Shown: one piece after another, positions 25,040 to 31,439 of the stretch
How positions within the stretch are numbered: position 1 is the first letter of the stretch
How the letters are laid out: each line of letters starts with the position of its first letter
Source: Phreatobacter sp.
GTDB lineage: Bacteria; Pseudomonadota; Alphaproteobacteria; Rhizobiales; Phreatobacteraceae
Direction: 5' to 3'
Length of the DNA stretch: 48,187 nt
Assembly: GCF_016793595.1 (NCBI RefSeq)
Contig: NZ_JAEULY010000028.1
Coordinates: forward strand, 1 to 48,187
Translations under genes and position numbers: made by a program
The notes under the pieces: generated by a model
What the model was told of the DNA's origin: nothing
Seen by the model: the letters and a program-made list of their open reading frames with translations, nothing else
Database searches by the model: none

Positions 25040-26095
25040 TCAGGCCCGCCGCCACGCGCGGACGCGCGCAACCATCTGCTCAACATGAGCGATCGGCGTA
25101 TCCGGCTGAATGCCGTGCCCGAGATTGAAGATGTAGCGGCCGTCACCGAAGGCGGCGAGAGCGGCATCGACCGCACCATCCAGCGCCGCACCGCCCGCCT
25201 TCAGCGCCAGTGGGTCGATGTGACCCTGAACGGCCACGCGCGGCTGGATTTCACGTGAAACAAAAGCCGCGTCCGCCGCCCAGTCGAGCCCGACCGCATC
25301 CGGGCCGGCTTCAAGCATCCACGCCAGCCGCGAGCCAGCCCCCTTCGGGAACACGATCACCGGCACGCCCGGCGCGCGCTGCCGCAGCCCTCCGACGATC
25401 CGCGCGATCGGCTCGACACTCCACCGGCGGAACTCCGCATCGGGAAGAACGCCAGCCCAGGTGTCGAAGATCTGCACGACCTCAACGCCGGCAGCCACCT
25501 GCCCCGCCAGATAGTCGATGGACGTCTCGACCAGCCGGTCAATGAGCAACTGGAAGCCCTCCGGATCGCGATAGGCGAACATCCGGGCCGCGGCCTGATC
25601 GTCACCGCCCCGCCCCGCAACCATATAGGTCGCCACGGTCCAGGGAGCGCCGCAGAAGCCAAGGAAGGTGACGCCGGGAGGAAGATCCTGACGCACCCGC
25701 CGAACGGTTTCGTAAACCGGCTGGACGACCGCCTCATCGAGCCGCGAAGCGAGCCGGCCGAGCCCCAAACGGTCGACCAGTCCCTCAAGGCGCGGTCCCT
25801 CTCCCACCTCGAATGTCACAGTCTGCCCGAGAGCATGGGGCACGACCAGGATATCCGAGAACAGGATGGCGCCATCAAAGCCGAAGCGCCGCAACGGCTG
25901 GAGGGTCACCTCGGCGGCAAGCTCCGGGTTGAAGCACAGCTCCATGAAGGATCCCGCAGCCTCACGCACCTTGCGGTATTCCGGCAGGTAGCGCCCGGCC
26001 TGGCGCATCATCCAGATCGGCGGAGAGGCTTGGCTCTGGCCCTGCAGAACGGCGAGAAGCGGCTTTTCCACGCGCGAGGTCCGATCACTGGTCAT
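25040..26095 (-). CDS. hemE: Uroporphyrinogen decarboxylase
   Basis: HemE decarboxylates uroporphyrinogen III to coproporphyrinogen III. The 351-residue protein has the signatures PPIWMMRQAGRYLPEYR near residues 25-41, FSDILVVPHALG, the FCGAPWTVATYM segment and NLGHGI near the end. The ATG at 26095 has GAGGG immediately next to it, an unusually short spacing; a GTG eight codons downstream is an alternative. A parS-like sequence (25247-25262) lies inside the gene. Upstream is the proposed origin, as for hemE in Caulobacter, where transcription from hemE enters the origin. Confidence 0.96.
   Translation of the reverse strand: MTSDRTSRVEKPLLAVLQGQSQASPPIWMMRQAGRYLPEYRKVREAAGSFMELCFNPELAAEVTLQPLRRFGFDGAILFSDILVVPHALGQTVTFEVGEGPRLEGLVDRLGLGRLASRLDEAVVQPVYETVRRVRQDLPPGVTFLGFCGAPWTVATYMVAGRGGDDQAAARMFAYRDPEGFQLLIDRLVETSIDYLAGQVAAGVEVVQIFDTWAGVLPDAEFRRWSVEPIARIVGGLRQRAPGVPVIVFPKGAGSRLAWMLEAGPDAVGLDWAADAAFVSREIQPRVAVQGHIDPLALKAGGAALDGAVDAALAAFGDGRYIFNLGHGIQPDTPIAHVEQMVARVRAWRRA
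25247..25262. promoter_or_regulatory. parS-like site inside hemE (two mismatches)
   Basis: GATTTCACGTGAAACA matches parS at 14 of 16 positions; the differences are the first two bases, and the central TTTCACGTGAAA palindrome is intact. It lies in the hemE coding sequence, encoding VSREI, between parAB and the proposed origin. ParB binding here may be weaker than at 21591. Confidence 0.65.
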
Positions 26096-26444
26096 CCCTC
26101 AAGACAAGTCTTGAAGGAATCTGCTTTGATTCCTTGGCGCTGGATTAGGGGAACGCAGTCCCATCCACAACCCATCCCCAGTCGCGGCCGCTCACCAAAG
26201 CCTTGCTGATCTCGCGATCATTTTCGTTAAATGCTTCATGAATCAGAAAGATAGCTTCCACCGATGTGACGTGTCGATGCACCTTCCCACGATCTTCCCA
26301 AAGGTCGGCCGGTGCCCCCGTCGTGGAACAAGTTGGGGACAGGCCGCCTGACTTGTCCCGGCACGGGCTTGCGGGGACCCGCTGGGCATGGCCTTGTCCG
26401 AACTTGTCCACAGTCCATACCCCCATTGCGAGCGGGCGAAGCCG
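26096..26444. other. Candidate chromosomal replication origin (oriC) between hemE and ppsR
   Basis: This 349-bp non-coding gap lies between hemE and the ppsR-type gene, the position of the origin in Caulobacter crescentus and several relatives. It contains one DnaA-box-like TTGTCCACA (26404-26412) and a weaker CCATCCACA (26161-26169). It also has three exact CTTGTCC heptamers (26352, 26393, 26403), the related inverse ACAAGT at 26328 and 26104, three GANTC methylation sites (26117, 26128, 26240) and an AT-rich stretch (about 26216-26255) with GTTAA, which could be the unwinding element. A perfect hairpin occupies 26114-26135. Function is inferred from position and motifs; no dnaA gene is in the window. 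Confidence 0.6.
26114..26135. repeat. Perfect 8-bp inverted repeat with a GANTC site in each arm
   Basis: AAGGAATC (26114-26121) and GATTCCTT (26128-26135) are exact inverted complements with a six-base spacer. Each arm ends in a GANTC sequence, the target of the cell-cycle methyltransferase CcrM. It begins about 20 bp upstream of the hemE start codon. A second short dyad, AAGAC-AA-GTCTT (26101-26112), lies between it and hemE. There is no T-run, so a terminator is unlikely. Confidence 0.6.
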
Positions 26445-27296
26445 GTGACGCACCGCCATGAGAGCTACTTCCATCTGCATCTCGTCTCGGACGCGACCGG
26501 CGAGACATTGATGACCGTCGGCCGCGCGGCGGCGGTGCAATACGCGACCGTGTCCGCCATCGAGCACATCTATCCGTTGGTGCGCTCGCAGAAGCAGCTC
26601 GATCGGGTCCTTACCGAAATCGAGGCCAATCCCGGCATCGTGCTCTACACGCTGGTGGATCACGAACTTTCCGACCGGCTGACGACCAAATGCCGGGAGT
26701 TCGGCTGCCCCTGCCTGTCGGTGCTGGAACCAGTCCTGGCCATGTTCCAGAACTATCTGGGCGCGGCCTCGACCCCTCGTGTCGGTGCCCAGCACATGTT
26801 GAACGCCGAATATTTCCAGCGCATCGACGCGCTGAACTACACGATGATGCACGATGACGGCCAGCTTCCCGAGAACTGGGAGGAGGCCGATGTCCTGCTG
26901 ATGGGCGTCTCGCGAACCTCCAAGACGCCAACTTCTATCTATCTCGCCAACCGTGGCGTGAAGACCGCCAACATGCCGCTCGTGCCAGGCATTGCGCTGC
27001 CGCCGCAGCTCGATCTGCTCCAGAAGCCGCTGATCGTCGGACTCTTCGCCAGCCCCGAACGGATCGTGCAGATCCGCGAGAACCGCATCCTCAGCCTCAA
27101 CGCGACGCAGGATAAGTCGAGCTATGTCGATCGGACGGCCGTCGCCGAGGAAATCGCGGCATCACGCCGGCTGTTCAATGCGCGCAACTGGCCGATCATC
27201 GACGTGACCCGGCGCTCCATCGAGGAGACCGCAGCCTCGATCATTTCGCTGCTGAAAGACCACCGGCGCTCCCTGTCGGCGAGGGCGGACCAGTGA
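26445..27296 (+). CDS. ppsR: Pyruvate, phosphate dikinase / PEP synthase regulatory kinase-phosphorylase (DUF299)
   Basis: This family phosphorylates and dephosphorylates a threonine of PEP synthase or pyruvate phosphate dikinase, switching it off and on. The protein, 283 residues from a GTG start, begins VTHRHESYFHLHLVSDATGETL, the family N-terminus, and has the P-loop-like GVSRTSKTPTSIYLANRG around residue 150 and the ending VTRRSIEETAASII. I prefer GTG at 26445 because the upstream frame to ATG 26388 encodes a non-conserved segment that overlaps the DnaA-box-like repeats. It opens a rightward operon with maf, aroE, coaE and dnaQ. The symbol follows E. coli usage. Confidence 0.88.
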   Translation: MTHRHESYFHLHLVSDATGETLMTVGRAAAVQYATVSAIEHIYPLVRSQKQLDRVLTEIEANPGIVLYTLVDHELSDRLTTKCREFGCPCLSVLEPVLAMFQNYLGAASTPRVGAQHMLNAEYFQRIDALNYTMMHDDGQLPENWEEADVLLMGVSRTSKTPTSIYLANRGVKTANMPLVPGIALPPQLDLLQKPLIVGLFASPERIVQIRENRILSLNATQDKSSYVDRTAVAEEIAASRRLFNARNWPIIDVTRRSIEETAASIISLLKDHRRSLSARADQ

Positions 27297-27889
27297 CCAC
27301 GCTCGTTCTCGCATCGAAATCGGAAGCGCGCCGCGCCATGCTGGAGGGAGCCGGAATCACCGTCGATCTCGTGCCGGCGGAGATTGACGAACGTTCCCTC
27401 GACGCCAAATGGGCGGCGGAGGGTCGCTCGCCAGCCCAGATTGCGCGGCTGCTCGCCGACGAGAAGGCCACCGCAGTCAGTCGCGCCCGCCCGGATGCCT
27501 ATGTGATTGGCGCCGATCAGACCCTGGCGCTGGGGCAGAGCCGCTTCTCCAAGCCGGGCTCGCTCGCCGAGGCGCGCGCGCATCTCGAAGCGTTTCGCGG
27601 CCGAATCCATCACCTTCATTCCGGCGTCGCGCTGGCGCATGGCGGGCAGATCGTGGCCAGCACCGTCAGCTCCGCCGCCATGCATGTGCGGGCCTTTTCC
27701 GACACCTTCCTCGATCGCTACATGACGGCGATGGGAGATCGCGTTTTGACATCTGTCGGCTGCTACCAGTTCGAATCGGTCGGGATTCAGCTTTTCGATC
27801 GCGTCGAGGGCGACTACTTCACTATCCTGGGCATGCCGCTGCTGCCGCTTCTCGCCATGCTGCGCAAGGAAGGCTTGGCGACGCCATGA
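27293..27889 (+). CDS. maf: Maf family nucleotide pyrophosphatase
   Basis: Maf proteins hydrolyse non-canonical or canonical nucleoside triphosphates to monophosphates, a house-cleaning role. The 198-residue protein has the N-terminal LVLASKSEARRAMLEGAGI, the base-recognising segment VIGADQTLALGQ and the ending YFTILGMPLLPLLAMLR. The start is GTG at 27293, overlapping the stop codon of the upstream gene by four bases (GTGA). The aroE ATG overlaps its own stop in the same way. Confidence 0.93.
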   Translation: MTTLVLASKSEARRAMLEGAGITVDLVPAEIDERSLDAKWAAEGRSPAQIARLLADEKATAVSRARPDAYVIGADQTLALGQSRFSKPGSLAEARAHLEAFRGRIHHLHSGVALAHGGQIVASTVSSAAMHVRAFSDTFLDRYMTAMGDRVLTSVGCYQFESVGIQLFDRVEGDYFTILGMPLLPLLAMLRKEGLATP

Positions 27890-28716
27890 CCCGCGCCTGC
27901 TGCATTGGCTGGCCGATCGAGCATGTCCGCTCGCCGATCATCCACAATCACTGGCTCAAGACGATGGGGATCGCCGGTGAATACACGCGCGAGGGCGTTC
28001 CGCCGGCGCATTTCGCGGCCTTCTTCCGCAGCCTGGCCGACCAGGGCTATGCCGGCTGCAACGTCACGCTTCCGCACAAGGAAACGGCCTTCGCGCTGCT
28101 CGATGAGGTCGATCCCGCGGCAGTGGCTGTCGGGGCCGTGAACACGGTGTGGGTCGATGGCGGCAAGCTCGTCGGCATGAATTCCGACGTTCCCGGCTTC
28201 ATCGCCAATCTGGATGACGAAGCGCCCGTCTGGGACAGGATGAGCGCTCATGCGGTCGTCATCGGCGCCGGCGGTGCGGCTCGCGGCATTGTCTACGGGC
28301 TGATCGAACGCGGCGTCGAGATCGTCACGCTGGCGAATCGATCAGCGGAAAAGGCTGAGCTGATCGCCCGGCAATATCCCGGTCGCGTCAGGGCTGTAGG
28401 CCTGGATAGCCTGCCATCTGCGCTCGCCACATGCGATTTGCTGGTCAATACGACGTCGCTCGGCATGGCGGGGCAGCCACCGCTGGCCGTCGATCTCGAT
28501 CGCATGAAGCCCGGCGCCATCGTTTCCGATATCGTCTATGTGCCGCTGGTCACCGACCTGCTGCGCCGGGCGGCCGAGCGCGGCCACCCGACCGTCGGCG
28601 GGCTCGGCATGTTGTTGCATCAAGCCGTGCCCGGCTTCGAGCGCTGGTTCGGCGTCCGCCCGACCGTGACGCGCGCGCTCTTTGATCTGGTCGCCGCCGA
28701 TATCGGAGCGCACTGA
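27886..28716 (+). CDS. aroE: Shikimate dehydrogenase
   Basis: AroE reduces 3-dehydroshikimate to shikimate with NADPH in aromatic amino acid synthesis. The 276-residue protein has the substrate motif RSPIIHNHWL, NVTLPHKE with the catalytic lysine, the NADP motif VIGAGGAARGIVYGL and the ending GLGMLLHQAVPGFERWFG. ATG at 27886 overlaps the maf stop codon (ATGA). The frame is open further upstream but only as a shadow of maf. coaE follows after one base. Confidence 0.95.
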   Translation: MTRACCIGWPIEHVRSPIIHNHWLKTMGIAGEYTREGVPPAHFAAFFRSLADQGYAGCNVTLPHKETAFALLDEVDPAAVAVGAVNTVWVDGGKLVGMNSDVPGFIANLDDEAPVWDRMSAHAVVIGAGGAARGIVYGLIERGVEIVTLANRSAEKAELIARQYPGRVRAVGLDSLPSALATCDLLVNTTSLGMAGQPPLAVDLDRMKPGAIVSDIVYVPLVTDLLRRAAERGHPTVGGLGMLLHQAVPGFERWFGVRPTVTRALFDLVAADIGAH

Positions 28717-28717
28717 C

Positions 28718-29320
28718 ATGCGCATCGTCGGATTGACCGGGTCGATCGGCATGGGGAAGTCGACCACGTCGGCGTTCTTCCGCGAGGCTGGCATTCCCGT
28801 CTACGACGCGGATGCGGCGGTGCACAGACTCTATTCCGGGGCGGCGGTGCCGTTGATCGAGGCGGCCTTTCCCGGCACCACGGCCGATGGAACGGTTGAT
28901 CGCGTCAGGCTCGGGGCGGCGGTGCTCGGCGACGGAGCCGCGATGAAGACGCTCGAGGCGATCATTCACCCCCTCGTCGGGCAAACGCAGGCTCGCTTTC
29001 GGCAGGCCTGCGGCGCGCGTGGCGACCGTCTGATCGTGCTCGACATCCCGCTTCTGTTCGAGACCGGCGGTAATTCCCGCGTCGATGTCGTTGCCGTCGT
29101 TTCGGCGGGAGCCGCGGCGCAGCGCAGCCGCGTTCTTGCCCGTCCGGGCATGACCGCCGAGAAGCTCGACGCCATCCTGGCGCGCCAGATGCCGGATGCC
29201 GAAAAGCGCCGCCGCGCCCATGTCGTGCTCGATACCAGTCGCGACTTCGCCTCGGCGCGCCGCCAGGTCGCAGCCTTCATCAGGGCCTTTGCCGCAGACG
29301 GAGAATCCCGCCATGCGTGA
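28718..29320 (+). CDS. coaE: Dephospho-CoA kinase
   Basis: CoaE phosphorylates dephospho-CoA in the last step of coenzyme A synthesis. The 200-residue protein begins MRIVGLTGSIGMGKST, containing the P-loop, followed by the PVYDADAAVHRLY substrate segment and LDIPLLFETGG. Length is normal. The start at 28718 lies one base after the aroE stop, and the end overlaps dnaQ by eight bases. The order aroE-coaE-dnaQ is conserved across alphaproteobacteria. Confidence 0.95.
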   Translation: MRIVGLTGSIGMGKSTTSAFFREAGIPVYDADAAVHRLYSGAAVPLIEAAFPGTTADGTVDRVRLGAAVLGDGAAMKTLEAIIHPLVGQTQARFRQACGARGDRLIVLDIPLLFETGGNSRVDVVAVVSAGAAAQRSRVLARPGMTAEKLDAILARQMPDAEKRRRAHVVLDTSRDFASARRQVAAFIRAFAADGESRHA

Positions 29321-30035
29321 GATCATTCTCGATACCGAAACGACGGGGCTTGATCCCCTTCGCGGCGACCGCTTGGTCGAGATCGGCGGTATCGAGCTGA
29401 TCAATCACTTCCCGACCGGCCGCACCTATCACGTCTATATCAATCCCGAGCGGTCCATGCCGGAGGAGGCGTTCCGCGTTCACGGGCTCTCGTCGGAATT
29501 CCTCGGCGACAAGCCGAAATTCGCCGAGGTTGTCGCCGAATTCTCGGCCTTCATCGAAGGCGCGAAGCTGGTCATTCACAACGCCTCGTTCGATATGGGC
29601 TTCATCAACGCCGAACTGAAGCGAACCGGCCGCCCGGCCTTCCCGTCAGAGTTCGTCATCGACTCGCTCAGCCTCGCCCGCAGGCGCTTTCCCGGCGGCG
29701 CCAACAGCCTCGACGCCCTCTGCTCCCGGTTCGGCATCGACAATTCCCGGCGCACCAAGCACGGCGCGCTTCTCGACGCCGAGCTGCTGGCCGAGGTCTA
29801 TATCGAACTGATCGGCGGCAAGCAGACCTCCCTGGGCCTCGCCGAGGCCCGGCCGGCAGCGGTTCGCGCGGCGCGCGCCGATGTGCCGGCCCGCGCCCGG
29901 CCGCAGCCGCTCGCCCCCCGCCTTTCGGCGGCCGACATCGAGGCGCATGGCCGCCTCGTCGCGGAACTGGGCGACAAGGCGATCTGGCTCGACATCCTGA
30001 CCGGCCCCTCCGCCGCAACGGGCGGCGGTTCTTGA
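29313..30035 (+). CDS. dnaQ: DNA polymerase III subunit epsilon (proofreading exonuclease)
   Basis: DnaQ is the 3'-5' proofreading exonuclease of the replicase. The 240-residue protein has the three exonuclease motifs: ILDTETTGLD (residues 5-14), LVIHNASFDMGFIN in the middle and HGALLDAELLAEVY with the catalytic His and Asp. An Ala/Arg/Pro-rich linker follows, then a short C-terminal segment (SAADIEAHGRLVAELGDKAIW) that would bind the polymerase alpha subunit. The start at 29313 overlaps coaE; a GGAGA site precedes it. Confidence 0.95.
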   Translation: MREIILDTETTGLDPLRGDRLVEIGGIELINHFPTGRTYHVYINPERSMPEEAFRVHGLSSEFLGDKPKFAEVVAEFSAFIEGAKLVIHNASFDMGFINAELKRTGRPAFPSEFVIDSLSLARRRFPGGANSLDALCSRFGIDNSRRTKHGALLDAELLAEVYIELIGGKQTSLGLAEARPAAVRAARADVPARARPQPLAPRLSAADIEAHGRLVAELGDKAIWLDILTGPSAATGGGS

Positions 30036-30075
30036 CCCTCTCATGACATGCCGATAGGTATTGCGCCCCTGTGTC

Positions 30076-30092
30076 GGGTCCGCGGCGGACCC
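30076..30092 (+). repeat. GC-rich hairpin after dnaQ
   Basis: GGGTCCG (30076-30082) and CGGACCC (30086-30092) form a perfect 7-bp stem with a three-base loop, 41 bp after the dnaQ stop codon and 19 bp before the next gene. There is no T-run after it, so it is at best a weak terminator or an attenuating hairpin. Confidence 0.4.
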
Positions 30093-30110
30093 CTTCAGTC
30101 GGACCGTTAA

Positions 30111-30728
30111 ATGGTCGATCGAAACTCCATGGGTCGTGCCGTCCAGCGCCATCGGACGGAGCGTCGCCAAGACGACGATGCCCGATTCCTCAAGAGCTGG
30201 CTGAAGAACCCCCTCAGGATGGGCGCCGTGACGCCCTCGGGGCCGGCACTCGCGCGCAAGATGGCGAGCTATGTCGATCCGGCCGGTACTGGCCCGGTGG
30301 TCGAACTCGGCCCGGGAACCGGGCCGATGACGACGGCCCTCGTGGCGCGCGGCATCGACCCCGCGCGGCTTGTTCTGGTGGAATATTCCGCCGAGTTCTG
30401 CCGCCTGCTCCGCGAGCGTTTCCCGACAGCCACCATCGTGCAGGGTGACGCCTATTCGCTGCCGAAGACGCTCGCGGGAAAACTGAACGCGCCGGCCGAC
30501 GCGGTGGTGTCGGGCCTGCCGCTGATGACCCGTCCGGAGCCCGTGAGACTTCAGCTTCTCGACGATGCGCTCGGTCTGATGCGGCCGGGCGCGCCTTTCA
30601 TCCAGTTCACCTATTCGGTGGTGTCGCCCGTGCCGCTCAAGGGCGCCAATTTCTCGGCCGAGCCTTCCGAGCGGGTGTGGCGTAACATTCCGCCGGCGCG
30701 CGTCTGGGTCTATCGCCGCGGATCGTGA
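30111..30728 (+). CDS. SAM-dependent methyltransferase, phospholipid N-methyltransferase (PmtA)-like
   Basis: The 205-residue protein resembles the Sinorhizobium-type PmtA enzymes that methylate phosphatidylethanolamine towards phosphatidylcholine. It has the family opening ARFLKSWLKNPLRMGAVTPSGPALARKMASYVDP, the SAM motif VVELGPGTGPMTTAL near residues 63-77, VEYSAEFCRLLRERFP and VVSGLPLM. The same fold is shared with rRNA adenine dimethyltransferases, and the activity is not proved by sequence. An internal ATG six codons on is an alternative start. Its stop abuts the stop of pdeM on the other strand with no gap. Confidence 0.75.
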   Translation: MVDRNSMGRAVQRHRTERRQDDDARFLKSWLKNPLRMGAVTPSGPALARKMASYVDPAGTGPVVELGPGTGPMTTALVARGIDPARLVLVEYSAEFCRLLRERFPTATIVQGDAYSLPKTLAGKLNAPADAVVSGLPLMTRPEPVRLQLLDDALGLMRPGAPFIQFTYSVVSPVPLKGANFSAEPSERVWRNIPPARVWVYRRGS

Positions 30729-31436
30729 TCAGTCCGGCCGGCACTGGCCGGGTGGAATGGCGAAGACGCGCTCGCGCCCCAGCGCCAGCACCGAGAAGCT
30801 CCTGGCAAATAGCGACAGGATCGCGGGGTCGCGGGCATTCAGGCCGCCGGCATAGGCGCCGAAGGCCGGCATGACCAGGCGTTCGCCGTCGAAGACGAAG
30901 GCCCGACGGCGCAGGCTGCCAGCACGGGTCTGGATTCTCGCGCAAGGATGCAGGTGGCCGGCTATCTCCGCGCCGCCCTGCCCGGCACGCGGGATATGGA
31001 CGAAGCGCATTCCGTCCTCCACGAACGCATCGGCATGGTCGCCCGGCAGAACGCCCGACAGACCCTCGTCGTGATTGCCCGAGATCCACAGCCAGTCGCG
31101 GCCGCGCTGGAGTTCCGCCAGCATGGTCATGTCCCGCGCTGCAATGCGGCCGAGCGCGCCGTCATCGTGAAAGCTGTCGCCGAGCGAAATGACGCGACGG
31201 GGGCGGAAGCGCGCGATGGCCCCTCCCAACGCATCGAGGGTATGGGCGGTGTCGTAGGGAGGCATCAGCGTGCCGCGCCGTGCTGCCGCCGAACCCTTCT
31301 CCAGATGAAGGTCGGAAACGACGAGCGTCGACGTGCGGGCGCACCAGAGCGCACCGGACGGATCGGCGACGAACGCACCGCCGCCCAGCGTGATGACGGC
31401 ATCGTCCCGTTCCTGCTGCCTCCGGGCGAGGTTCAT
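30729..31436 (-). CDS. pdeM: Ligase-associated DNA damage response endonuclease PdeM
   Basis: This 235-residue calcineurin-like metallophosphoesterase has the motifs VVSDLHLEKGSA, SLGDSFHDDG, WISGNHDEG and AGHLHP, which together hold the two-metal site. PdeM proteins are encoded with an Lhr-type helicase, and in many genomes also with an ATP-dependent ligase and an exonuclease, as a DNA repair cassette. Here the helicase gene lies directly upstream with three bases between them, so the two are co-translated. The ligase and exonuclease are not adjacent. Substrate is inferred from family. Confidence 0.87.
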   Translation of the reverse strand: MNLARRQQERDDAVITLGGGAFVADPSGALWCARTSTLVVSDLHLEKGSAAARRGTLMPPYDTAHTLDALGGAIARFRPRRVISLGDSFHDDGALGRIAARDMTMLAELQRGRDWLWISGNHDEGLSGVLPGDHADAFVEDGMRFVHIPRAGQGGAEIAGHLHPCARIQTRAGSLRRRAFVFDGERLVMPAFGAYAGGLNARDPAILSLFARSFSVLALGRERVFAIPPGQCRPD

Positions 31437-31439
31437 CGG

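Noticed and set aside
26145..26852. Minus-strand open frame covering the proposed origin
   Set aside because: It is mostly antisense to ppsR, has no ribosome binding site or family motif, and would run through the repeat-rich gap.
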